Shown here: positions 13,241 to 24,455 of the stretch, piece by piece
How positions within the stretch are numbered: position 1 is the stretch's first letter
Layout: the number at the start of each line of letters is the position of its first letter
From: Puffinus mauretanicus
Lineage: Eukaryota > Chordata > Aves > Procellariiformes > Procellariidae
Assembly: GCA_023333565.1 (NCBI GenBank)
Contig: JAJKFH010000115.1
Location: 744,001 to 808,000, forward strand
DNA: 64,000 bases
Direction of reading: 5' to 3'
Notes under the pieces: generated by a model
Database searches by the model: none
What the model was told of the DNA's origin: nothing
What the model saw: the letters and a program-made list of their open reading frames with translations, nothing else
Position numbers and translations under genes: made by a program

Positions 13241-13760
13241 CAGGCTCACCTTCACTCCTTCACTCCTGACTCCTCTACCTCCTCCGCCCGAGGGGCGCAG
13301 GGGGATGGGGACTGGGGGCTGCGGTCAGTCCGTAACAGCCCCTCCCTGCCGCTCCTTCCTCCTCACGCGTTTCCCTGCTCCAGGCTGGGGCCTTCCCACG
13401 GGCTGCAGGGAAACCCCTGCCCCACCGGGGTCTCTCCCGGGGCCGCAGGGGCGTCTCTGCTGGGGCGCCCGGAGCCCCTCCTCCCCTCCTCCTGCTCTCC
13501 CCGCGGGGCTCGCAGGGCTGGTTCTCACACGGGTCCCTCAGCCCTGGCTGCCGGGCAGCGTTTTGCCCTTCCTTACCCGGGCTCTCCCGAGGCGCCCGCC
13601 CGCGGCTGAGGGGCTCAGCTGTGCCCCGCGCTGGGGCCGTTGGAGCCGGCTGGAACCGGCTGTGTCCGGCCCGGGGCAGCCCCGGCCGCGCCTCGCAGGG
13701 GCCGCCCTGCAGCCCCCCCTGCTCCTGCCGCTGCCGCCGGCACCCGGTACAGAGATTTCC
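13241..13760. promoter_or_regulatory. CpG island, candidate promoter or first exon
   Basis: About 500 bases are strongly GC-rich with many CpG dinucleotides (GCGCC, CCGCGG, CCCGCGGCTG and similar), standing out sharply from AT-rich flanks. In vertebrates, non-repetitive CpG islands usually mark promoters. A good splice-donor match on the minus strand (AAG then GTGAGC, junction 13250/13249) sits at its left edge, so a leftward transcript with its first exon in the island is plausible. The long open frames here (196 codons plus, 104 codons minus) are Pro/Gly/Ala/Arg-rich artefacts of base composition. I cannot name a gene; it could be a host gene's distal promoter, a lncRNA promoter or an orphan island. 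Confidence 0.6.
13244..13249 (-). other. Candidate splice donor at the CpG-island edge
   Basis: Read on the minus strand the sequence is AAG|GTGAGCCTGGG, a close match to the vertebrate donor consensus MAG|GTRAGT. A purine-rich stretch with two GGAGTGAAG-like repeats lies just upstream, on the exon side. It would end a leftward first exon starting in the island. Isolated donor matches are common by chance, so this rests on the combination with the island. Confidence 0.35.
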
Positions 13761-14307
13761 AAATGTTTTTCCTTACACATTAAATATATGTGCGCAGTGT
13801 TCACGTATATTATACATATGTGTAATTCAAATACACAGGTAAATACATACATATGGCTTAATTATGTGGTACAGAAAAGCTGCTCATTTCTGTAAACCCT
13901 TTGTTTGCTTAGGGAGCTAAGAGGCGTCATTTCTCTCTTCCACACCAGCCCTGCTTTAAGCGGTGGGCCAGACGCCCAGCTCTCACAGACCGGGCACCAA
14001 CGCAGTCATCGCGTGCATTTTGCTGCGCAATCGCCACGAAAGCGGCCTCTACAAGTAGCGCTTAATAGCAGCTCCGTCAGGATGAAGTACCCTTCTCCTT
14101 TTTACTGACTGCTTAGGTGGCTTGTCTAAGGATTAGTTGATCCTCTAGACATTCACTTAAATCTTTTATTTTGGGATATCAGTTGTTATTTAAGACTCTA
14201 TGATCTCTGGAAACTGTGAGTGGAATATTGGTATTTCTATACTAACTCTCCTATCAACACCCCGTATTCCCAGATTGTTGTTTTTATCTACGGTTTAGCT
14301 CCATGCA
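13761..14307. other. Gene-free stretch beside the island
   Basis: AT-rich sequence with a run of TATGTG/CATATG-like alternation (about 13785-13855). No gene is recognised. Confidence 0.5.
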
Positions 14308-14410
14308 ATTTAGAGATGGAAAAAATATGTTAGCTAATCCAGTATTTCCTATAAATGTTCCATTGCTCCCTGAAGTGCCTTGTATAGACTTTTTTTGTCT
14401 TTAAACACAC
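14308..14410 (-). mobile_element. Ancient CR1-like LINE fragment
   Basis: The segment starting 'tttagagatggaaaa', with 'tagctaatccagt', 'tgttccattgctccctgaagt' and 'tttttgtctttaaac', follows the order of an old CR1 3' region in reverse orientation. It is heavily diverged, about 100 bases long and has no tail. Minus-strand orientation is inferred from the match to the reverse complement of CR1. Confidence 0.45.
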
Positions 14411-17400
14411 ACAACACAGAAGCATTTTTAATGGGGAAAATTGAGGAGCTTTCAGACTGTTTAATATTTTTGGTGAGATGTTTCTTTTCCTGGGGCACAT
14501 GGCTCAAAACTGCTTTGTGCCTGATGTCCGTTTGATTTGGGCAACACCTGAATTGCAGGTGAGATGCTGTCTGCATGAAGCTCCGGGTTCCTGCTTTTCT
14601 CATTGCCTATACTGGGACCGGTTTAGAGAAGACAGCAGCTCTCTGCATACCTGGGTTTCCTTCCTAGCGTGGTTCACATCGGGTCCCATTCTTCTGGCAT
14701 CAAGGCACAGCAGCAAAGTGCCACAGAAAATGAAGCATCACAGGGTCCGGAGCTTAGAGTTAGCCCTGGTGGACTTAGGATCCAGGCCTTTACATCCCAT
14801 TTAAAAGCATTTATCTGATAAACTTTTTGGTGCCAAAATCTACCCCTTTTCAGCTTGCTTCATCCTGAAGGATGAAGGGGGCATCTGAATGTAGAAAAAT
14901 ACTGTGTTTTTATTATGCACAAATAAGACGACCCTTTTTTCCTTAAAATCATCATTTATCTTTCTTTTTCAGTTGAAAAATGCAGCCAGAATTAAGGTTC
15001 ACAATATCTGCTTGAGAACTGAGAGTGCTGATGTGCAGCATACTCTTATTTTTCATGCTTAAACTGCTGTAATTCTCTTTTACCTGGTCTTCCCACTAGG
15101 CAAATTTAATGCCTTCAAGCTGCACAAAACTATGCAACTCATCTTCCCACTGGGAGTAAGCCAAATCTACGTATTTTTCCTTCATGGCAGTAAAGTTCTG
15201 CAGTGATTTCAAAATGTTATCACTCACATTTTTTAAAACTCTCTGTGGGCTGTCTCCAGGACCTGCTGACAGCATATTCCCAACAGTTCAAGCAAGAAGA
15301 ATCTCTCAAGTACCCTCAGACTTAATCAGAAAGACTTGTCAAAGATTCCTCATTTGATGCACAGACACAGGAATATTATTTAAACCATATAATATTTGAT
15401 TTCCTCTTTGCATTCCACACTTAGATGAAAGGACTTTTTAATTATTCTTATTTAGCCTTGAGTATTTTAACTTATAAGTGGCCTAACACATATTTTTAAT
15501 GTGGTTTAAAACATACTTCGGGGCTGAGAACGTCTCTGCCAACATTTAGCCTGGATTAAATTTTTATGGCTTGATGGGGTTTGTAAGGGAGACACTGGCA
15601 CAATCTTAACTTGGTAGCACAAATAACCCTTTTATATCTTTTCCCCCGCAAAAGTGAATTTGGGGCTTGCGAAAAGATGCTGGATCAAAAACATATGAAA
15701 ATTCTGCCCTCTCTTTATTCACAGGAAGGCGCAAACTGCAAGCACTAGCAGTTCAGTATTCCTCAAACTGCCTGAATAATCTGTTTTATCTCTGTTTTGG
15801 AAGGACCAACTATAGTCCTTTCATAAGAGATTAATTCCACCTCTGTGCCCAGTCTGTCTTTGGCTTCTACATTGAGGCTTATGTGAAGAATGCCAAATGT
15901 AATGATGGGATTTTTTTTTGATGGCACAGACATCTGTCAACTAGAAATTAGGCTAGAACCACCATTCATTTTACATAGGCCACCCAAAGGTAATAACTCT
16001 CAGTTAGTATTGATTTGGAACACATCTGAACCCTTGACCTCTGAGATAAGAGTCCTCATACCAAATCCCAACCCACTTAGGTGTCTATTCAATCATCTGC
16101 AAAATGAGACAGCTTGACTATTTTTAACCATGATATTGATATCATGTGTAGTATCGGGGTATATTTTATGTGTGAACAGTGTATACAGACGTCTTGGAAA
16201 TAATGGAAGCTTAGACTACAGTCAGGAGCATTCAGAGTTTAAGCAACTTCATTGTTACATTCAGTGCAAAGATAAATCACTACAGCAGATGAAATGACTC
16301 CATTAATGCCTGTGTGTACCGAATGCAATTATCTCGTTTTAAACAAGTTGGTCAAAATAAGTAAAGACCAGGTCACCCCATGGCTCATCCTTGTGGACAG
16401 ATCTGAACCTTTGCAGAAGTTTACAATGTGTTTTCTGTAGTATTGAGGCTGGCAGAAGAGTTGTCTCTGTTCCTCATTGCTTTCGCTCCTGCTTACCCAC
16501 TACCACTGGTCTCTGCCTCTCCTGCAGGGACTCGTGGCTTGCACTGACACCTTTTTTACGGTTATGTTACAAGCATAATCATCATAATGATCTGCATTAA
16601 AAAACACTACTTTAAAGAAATAGATTTAACCCCCCCCCAAAAAACAAAAAACCTTTTGTGTTCTGATTAAACCCCCAAATTACTTTTATGCTCTGATTTA
16701 GGTTACAAGGGGCAGGTGGGAAAGGTGCAGGGATGGAGGATCAATGAGAAAAGAAGGGGAGGAAATCTCCTAAATGAAGAAGTTTCAGTTTGAAAGATGA
16801 ACCTTTGAAAGAAAAAAAATACACATCATCTTTGGTCTCCTTTATGTCATCTCTTGAGACAAGTGTGAAACCACCTAAAGTAAATAATGGGGCAAAAGAT
16901 ATGAACAGATGTTAAGTAAAGCCCCACAAAATTTGAAACTTCACTCCTTTAAGAATTATAAGAGGAGACATTTTTGTCCTAAATTATAACATAATTTTCC
17001 AAAATGTAATTTTGAAGACAAAGAAAGTGAAATAAAATAAGATTTAAAAAATGCTTTTAGAAAGGCTGGAATGATCCATTTTATAGTGCTTGAATGTTTA
17101 TTCCAGTCTTCACTTTTAAATCAGACTATAAAATTATTATAATTAAAAGAAACACCATACTGATAATATTCAGAAACACTTCAAAATAGAATATTTTGAT
17201 ACCACTAAAAGGGTCCATTTACTGTCCCTCCCCCCCCATTTTGTCATAATTGACATATTCCTGCAGAGGTTGTTTTGTTCTGATGAAATACCATTTTCTG
17301 ACAGGAAATGTTGCAGTAAAATGTTTCTGACCAGCTCTAGCACTGAGAGGAAAAACTCCATGAATATTTAAGTTTCACTTTTAATTTTCAGTCCACCTGA

Positions 17401-18845
17401 TCTATCTTTTTTTATCCGTTTGTTGTCCATAGTTATTTTTAAATAACTCATTTAATATTAAACAAGTACTTCAAGAAATAAAAAGTGCTGCAATTTAATT
17501 TAATTAGCTTTGCCTTTTTTCCCAGCCCATTACTGACTTTCAGAATGTTGTATTTAAAAGTAATTTTTAAAAGTACCTGAATGCCCAACTTCTTAATTTT
17601 TTAATGAGAAATACCACAGCACCAAGTGATATGTTCCAGTATCTCATGCAGGGTTCCCTGAGATGACTTGTTCTTATGCAAATGGGTTAGTTAAGTTTTG
17701 GCTTGAGCTCGTGTGATAAGACCATTGACTAGACAGGAGGCAAAACTTTGTGACACATAATGATGTAACAGGTCAGATATTGCCCACAGTTTTTCTCCTT
17801 ACTGTGTAACTTGTAAAAGATACCAGAAAACAATGTTAAGTGCCTCCATTGTGGAACTGTGTGCAGACCTGCATTAGCAGGGATGAGCAAAGTGTTGCAC
17901 ACATTACCTCCATACGCACAAACCTTTGCCCCTGCTTGCTGCCATGTTGGCCTTCCTGGAATTTTACATAGTCATGGGCTTCCTTCTTACATCCTCTTTG
18001 GCCACCTGCCCTATCCTACCAGGAGTCTTCTTACTCCTAGATAGAAAAGGCTACATAGCCATCAGCAAAAACTGACCTTTGGCTCCATGAATCAAAGGTC
18101 TTTTCCTCACTTGAGCTGAGGACAACTTCCACTGACTGTGTACCTCACTAGAGCATCTTAATTAGGGTCTGCTGGGCCACTCCCCAGAAAAAAGAGATGA
18201 CATTTTGCAGGCAGGTTAAACAGGTCTAGTTCTAAACCATGTATAGCTCCATATTCATTAAGGCTGTTTGAGATGTGATTAAGAGGAAGAAATCAAATGA
18301 AGCCGTTTGCCCAAGCCCTGTTTTGAAATGTGAGGAATGGTCCAGATGTGTGATGTACATATAGAGAGATTTGTCCTCCCAGTAGCCCTGAGAAAGCTCT
18401 GAGTGCTCTTCCGTGCACATGGCTGGGTATGGCCAGAACTGGTACAGTATTTCTAGTGCTAGATTTCCCACGTGATGGGCAGAGATCCCAGACTTGATGG
18501 AGGAAGATCATAGAGGACTGCTACATTATGGTCACAAAATCAGAAAACACTATTTGCAGTGGCGGGGGGAAGGAGAGGAGAAGAACATCGATGGTGCTGT
18601 TTCCTTAGAAGAGAAGCACAAAGTGAATTGACGAGATGTTGCTTTTGTGTACCACTTGGTCCTGAGTATGGACTCGCAAAATCACTGTTCTGCTGCGAGA
18701 TCGAAGTAAACAGAGGGTAGCTATTATTTCAATATCATGGGGTTTATTTTCCAGAATAAAAAGGCAAGTTGTTCCATACAAATGTTACAATGGAGTGCTT
18801 CATCTTTGCCCTGGAGGAAACATTCTTTGATTTGCCCAAATAATA
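14411..18845. other. Gene-free AT-rich stretch
   Basis: No gene is recognised. A small palindrome (CATGATAT, 2-nt gap, ATATCATG) lies near 16128-16145. Open frames are at most 79 codons and unremarkable. Homopolymer runs near 16630 and 17229 are simple sequence. Confidence 0.55.
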
Positions 18846-19740
18846 TCATAGAATCATAGAATCACAGAATCATTAAGGTTGGAAAAGACCTCTAAGATTA
18901 TCGAGTCCAACCATCAACTCAACACCACCATGCCCCTAAACCATGTCCCTAAGCGCCTCATCTACACGTCTTTTAAATACTTCCAGGAATGGTGACTCAA
19001 CCACTTCCCTGGGCAGCCTGTTCCAAGGCCTGACCACGCTTTCAGTAAAGAACTTTTTCCTAATGTCCAATCTAAACCTCCCCTGGCACAACTTGAGGCC
19101 ACTTCCTCTCGTCCTATTGCTTGTTACTTGGGAGAAGAGACCAACACCCACCTCGCTACAACCTCCTGTCAGGTAGTGGTAGAGCGCGATGAGGTCTCCC
19201 CTCAGCCTCCTCCAGACTAAACAACCCCAGTTCCCTCAGCCGCTCCTCATAAGACTTGTGCTCCAGGCCCTTCACCAGCTTCGTTGCCCTCCTCTGGACA
19301 CGCTCCAGCACCTCCATGTCCTTCTTGTAGTGAGGGGCCCAAAACTGAACACAGGATTCGAGGTGCGGCCTCACCAGTGCCGAGTACAGGGGCACCATCA
19401 CCTCCCTGCTCCTGCTGGCCACACTATTTCTGATACAGGCCAGGATGCCGTTGGCCTTCTTGGCCACCTGGGCACACTGCTGGCTCATGTTCAGCCGGCT
19501 GTCAACCAGCACCCCCAGGTCCTTTTCCTCCGGGCAGCTTTCCAGCCACTCTCCCCCAAGCCTGTAGCGTTGCCTGGAGTTGTTGTGGCCCAAGTGCAGG
19601 ACCCGGCACTTGGCCATGTTGAATCTCATACAGTTGGCCTCGGCCCATCGATCCAGCCTGTCCAGGTCCCTCTGCAGAGCCTTCCTACCCTCCAGCAGAT
19701 CAACACTCCTGCCCAGCTTGGTGTCGTCTGCAAACTTACT
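18846..19740 (-). mobile_element. CR1 LINE, 5'-truncated copy with RT remnant
   Basis: A non-LTR retrotransposon of the avian CR1 family in reverse orientation. The left end is the CR1 3' tail (repeated ATCATAGA/ATCACAGA octamers), followed by 'aaggttggaaaagacctctaag'-type 3' UTR. The coding remnant runs right from about 18936. Similarity to CR1 stops at about 19740, so the copy is roughly 0.9 kb, typical 5' truncation from incomplete reverse transcription. It shares close sequence with the shorter copy at 59391-59777 but lacks 5 bases that copy has near 19214. No target-site duplication was found, as is usual for CR1. Confidence 0.93.
18936..19740 (-). pseudogene. CR1 ORF2 C-terminal remnant (reverse transcriptase end), frameshifted
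   Basis: The minus strand encodes the final part of CR1 ORF2. It begins inside the reverse transcriptase catalytic box ([10 protein letters not shown], with FADD encoded at 19723-19734) and continues through [13 protein letters not shown] and [17 protein letters not shown], which are typical CR1 RT/thumb and post-RT blocks. The reading frame is lost near 19214, where CTTCTCC of the sister copy is reduced by five bases; the extreme C-terminus ([26 protein letters not shown]) continues in another frame, 19151-18936. The endonuclease and most of the RT are missing, so it cannot be active. The antisense 206-codon frame on the plus strand is a shadow. Confidence 0.9.
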
Positions 19741-20110
19741 GTCCAGCATCTGGTAGTTTTTCTGTGGCATCTGAAGGCATCTGAGGTAACGCTTCACTAT
19801 TCAGGCTAATGTGGGAGGGAAAATGGGAGTGTGTTAACTTGGATAAAGCAAAACCCCAGACAATTTTAGTGTAATGAGGTTTCAGAGGTATACAGTGAAG
19901 TAACAAGAGAAACAAGAAAGGATAGCGATGTTGCTGCCATGGAGGATAGAGACTTTTAGGCTAGCAATGACTTAAGCAGGTTAGTCCACTTAGTCTGCCT
20001 AATACTACTTCCAGACCTAGCCTGCTGGGTGGAGACAGCTAGGGATTATAGACCACATATCTGCAATGTGAATAACCCCTCCTTAGACAATTGGACAGAC
20101 CAAATGACTC

Positions 20111-20127
20111 TTTTTTTTTTTTTTTTT
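20111..20127. repeat. Poly-T run
   Basis: Seventeen consecutive T. No SINE body or CR1 tail is visible on either side, so it is annotated only as a homopolymer. Confidence 0.8.
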
Positions 20128-23055
20128 GTCTTTAGACAACACCCCCAGATCCACCTATCTGGAAGCTTTTGAAAGATCTGTGGGACATTTTGTACTGCTA
20201 ATCAGCATGGGCTAATACAACAGTAATCTTTACCTTTCCTCTTACCTCTTGAGGCTGATTTTATCACAGATCATTAGATTTTAGCTCCTTGCACTGGCCC
20301 CATGTCTATGGAAAGACATAGGAATGGCAGACTGTAAGGCATGTAAACGTAGAGAAAACTTGCAGATGGGCCTCATTTTCCGAATGGCCTTTAAATGGTA
20401 GGCATAAATAAGGATAATAGATATCTATCTGATTTGTGGATGCAAAGAAGAACTGTGTTGACAAATCAGACGTTTAAATCAGACATTTGTTCCCGCAACT
20501 TACTGTGCCTGCATAATTGAGGTCCATTTAAAAACCTGCTTCAAGAGCTACATTAATAAAGGAGGTACATTAATAAAGAAGGTACATTGGAAATTTATTG
20601 TAATACTTTTTTGCTCATTTAAAAATATTTTTCAATAGATCTGTCTTTAAATGGGTTCCGTGTAATATAGTTTTCTTGGGCTAACTAGCTCTAAGAAGGC
20701 TGCTAATAAACAAAATCCTGACTCTTGCGATTTGTATCACATACACTGGTATTGGTAAGGACTCGTGCATTCTTCCTTTTTTAAAATGCCAGGTATCTCT
20801 GCAGATAAAATCTATGGCTTTTGTAGATGTTGACTGAAGATAAGCAATACACAGACATGTTTCTGTAGGGCTCATTTCAGAAATGCTCCCAAAGGACTGA
20901 ATCAAGAATACCTGTAATCAACAAGATTTGGTTCAATGAGACTAGGAATATTTTCATCAGCTTCCTATGCTCATTTAAGTACTTCTGCTAAGAACTGCAG
21001 TTTGTGATGATATTTGCATTGTAATAGTATACGTATGGCTTTTCATATAGAAGGTACTCATCAGAGTTTACTCAAATTCTTGTGACTTGATTGTACTTGT
21101 ACCTATGTTTTCTTTCTCACCAGGTCCAAATGATTTGCCATCTAGCCACAGAAATCACTTGAACCCTTCTGCTTTACAATATGGAAAGACAGCGTTCTCT
21201 AATACAAAACCTTGGATGAATCCCAGCTCCTAAAATAAAGGAACAAATACTTCCTTGCCTACCTCTATAAGCCTTACAAAAAATTCTGGAGAGTACTCAG
21301 CTGAACTTGGAAAAGCTCAAGCCCTCTTACAACCTTCTGTTTTAAACAATTATCTAGACACTAAAGGTAAATGTCTGCAGACAACTTTCTTTTAAAATTA
21401 TGCTATTAAGCAACAAGCATAATATCGATAGCTGACTGATTTATGTAGTGCCATTTCCTGACTTCCTGGTGCATCATTGATTTCAAATTACAACACACAC
21501 TGCATCCTTTACCAAAAATGCAGCCCTTTCTGGAGAGAAAACTGGTCCCTCCCTAGCTGGCTGCAGAGAAAAAAAATGTTGGGGCAGGAAACTGGAGGGG
21601 AATATCAGAGAGCAGAATTATTTGTCTGTTGAGAGCTCAAGTGTGACTGTCACCAGCCCTGTGCAAAACAGAAACAAACTGGAGTAAGCTTGAGTCACAG
21701 AGAGACAGAAGCAGTGTTCATTCTTCCTGGCTCCCACCCGCTGTGTTTCGGCATTAACGTGTGCCACTCACTCCTCTCCCAGTGCTGCCCATCTCCTCCC
21801 CGGGCAGCTGGCGGGCAAAGCCTAAACTCCCTCACTTCCCGAAGCTGTTTTGTCCCTTCACTTCCCTGCCCAGGCACATCGGGTGCATCACTGCTCAGCC
21901 TGCAGCCGCAGCAAGGTCACGCAGGCATCCCCAACCTGTCTGCGTCCTGCTGGAAAGAGCCCCAAGGAAAATGCCTCGCCCGTGCCCACATACAGAGAAC
22001 TCCCCATGTTTTGGCCATCCATGGCATTGCAGTCTTTTATTTGCCTTTTCTAACCTTAATACTGGTTTCCTGTTGCTAATCAACACTATATTAGGTTACT
22101 TTGCCAGTAACTTTCACTGAATGACATCTCACCTGAGACAGAGTCCGTTTTTGCTGGGCTTAGAAGAAGCAAATACAGGGGGACTCACACCAGACCCTGG
22201 CTGGTCACCAGGAATGCAAACCCCTGGCTCTCTTACGGCTCTTCAAGATACGGTACCCTCTGCACAAACCAGTAAATGAAGTCTGGTGTGCTAGTCCTCA
22301 GCTTGTGACACTGTAGTTACTGACATTGCTGCAGTCTTTGCCCTATAGTCATCTTGCATTCAATAAATAATACGTGGAGAGGTGATTAGTGTTAATTTTA
22401 TATTGTTATCAGTTTATTTAACAAATGACTGAAATTCTGCCTTGGAGAAAGGTTAGGAAAACAGGCTCCTGTTCAATATTACCTGCCACACTGTAATTCA
22501 CCTTTCTAACAAGAAAGGCAGAGCTTTCACATTAAAAACACATTGATAATTCTGTAATTTCACATAGAAGACAAATGGGCATAAAATCATGACAGAAGCA
22601 AGAAATATAGAAAACACAAGTAGTTTGATGGCAAATATTCCTGAGAAGGAGGGTGAGCTGGAAGAAGAAAGCCCAGAAGGGGAAATCTGTTCAGATAATA
22701 CTCCCTTTCACCTTGCTCTTCCTCAGACTCCTGATTTTCTCAAATTTGTCACAAACAGGCAAGTGCTGTTATTATAGGAGGTGATGCTGATCACTTTAAT
22801 AAATTGTCTCTTTAAGGCTGAAGGCACAACTGGTATGTTCCTTTTACAGCAAATAGTAGTTAGCTTTTGACCAAGTGTTGTCTGAGAACATCAAACCGTC
22901 TGCCTGCCTTTGCCATGCCTAGTTAGCTTGAACCAGATAATCAGAAAGTTACTAATAACATCTAATGAATAGTCTTCAGTTAATTTTTGTCATATCTGTC
23001 AAAAGGGAAGATGATCAGAATAAATTTATAATGTATATACTTATAAGAAACATTC

Positions 23056-23100
23056 TATGCATGTGTGTGAGAGTGTGTGTGCGCATGTGTGTGTGTGCAC
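23056..23100. repeat. GT-rich microsatellite
   Basis: An interrupted GT/TG dinucleotide array with GAGAG and GCGC interruptions, about 45 bases long. Confidence 0.8.
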
Positions 23101-24224
23101 CTCTCTAACACAGATTTGCATTTTGGCATACTTGTAGTCCAGGAAAATGAAAAAGATACAATTTGCTTTTGTTTGTGACAGTATTTATTCAATTATTAGC
23201 TGATTTATGGAGATAATTCAATAAGTATGTTAAAAAAAAATAAAATCAATGCCTGCATTTTGTGCCTGAATAAAGAAAAGTCAGCGGTAAATAATTACAC
23301 ACTGATTTGCAGGAAAAGCCAAATACTAGAGCAAACCAGACCAAGTTAGAATGATCCAGATCACTGCTTTCCCTTAAAATGAACAACAAAAATTTTAACA
23401 CAGAGCATGGTGCTCTGCTATAATTAATATGAGACTAATCAAAGCCAATATTGCACTTGTTTCAATATTGGATTGCTTTTTACGGAGCATGATTAAAAGG
23501 TTCCTTCTAATGCACACACTCTTCACTCCAAATGATTGTCTAAATGATCTCCACCAATGTTTGTATCACTTTTTCTCTGCTTTGAGTATATCTGACAAAT
23601 GACGTTTTGTTTGCAACACCCATTGTACTGTGAGAGAAACAAGAGGTAGGAGAAAGCTGTTAATTCCACCTCATCTCAAATCCTGTGCGTGCAAATTGTA
23701 TGGCAAATGAGTCAAATATGGCTGTGACTTGGCAAATGCAGCAACATCTTTCAAACTGCAGAAGAAAGCATGGTACTTACTCTGTTTTTTTGCTTTATCT
23801 GTAGACAGTGTTCATAAAAGAATGCCCTAATTTACCTTACTAGAAGGTATAACTGCTGTGCATTACTTTAGCAGGAGGCACAGATACCTTTCTGGCTGTC
23901 AGTATTTGTAAGAGGCCAGAACCTCTGTAAACCATCATTTGCAGGGATCAGAGCAGCCTAAATTGACAAAACTACCTAAACACCAAAAAAAGTCTTTGTA
24001 AGAAAATTCTGCTAGGAAGAATGGCTGTTTTTACTGTATTAGGCAGCACTTGTTTAGGCTTCCATCCTCATCAGTCTGACTACTGATGTATGTAAGCTGT
24101 GGCACATGCTTTACTCTTTTCAGCCTCAGAGAAACTTGGTTAGAAGGTAAGATTAAATATATAGAAGAGCTTCAGTCTGGAAACTCCAGGGCCTACTCTG
24201 CAAGACACTTGGGCTTAAATAGCA

Positions 24225-24455
24225 ACAAGGGAGATTCAAGTTAGATGTTACAAAAATATTTCTAGCAGCAAGGATTGGAACTGATTTTCCTGGGGGAGGA
24301 ATTGTCAACACTGGAGGTTTTCAAGAAGGGAGATTTCTGCCAGGGATGGCTGAGGCATCGCTGTTCTTGTCTCAGGACGGACAGATGTACGAGAGAACTT
24401 CTTGAGGTTTCTTTCGGCCCAATTTGCTCCAGTTCTGTTGCATTAAAGCAGCAAT
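24225..24455 (+). mobile_element. Decayed CR1-like LINE 3' fragment
   Basis: Plus-strand sequence follows the CR1 C-terminal coding and 3' UTR order: 'gggagattcaagttagatgtta', 'aggaattgtcaacactggaggtttt', 'gggatggctgaggca', 'acttcttgaggtttctttc'. These correspond to the RFRLDI..., VV..PSLEVF and 3' UTR blocks of CR1, but with many indels and no tail. It is much older than the copies at 18.8 and 59.4 kb. The overlapping 70- and 90-codon frames are chance. Confidence 0.65.

Larger units (their letters stand above)
19741..24224. other. Gene-free AT-rich stretch
   Basis: No gene is recognised. It includes a 17-T run (20111-20127) and a short direct repeat 'ggtacattaataaag' near 20563-20590. A moderately GC-rich patch near 21740-22000 gives overlapping frames up to 129 codons on both strands without recognisable domains. 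Confidence 0.5.

Noticed and set aside
13305..13895. 196-codon plus-strand frame through the CpG island
   Set aside because: Its Pro/Gly/Ala/Arg-rich composition follows from GC content, an antisense frame of similar quality exists, and it runs into low-complexity AT sequence; no domain is visible.
19189..19809. 206-codon plus-strand frame
   Set aside because: It is the antisense shadow of the CR1 reverse-transcriptase remnant on the minus strand.
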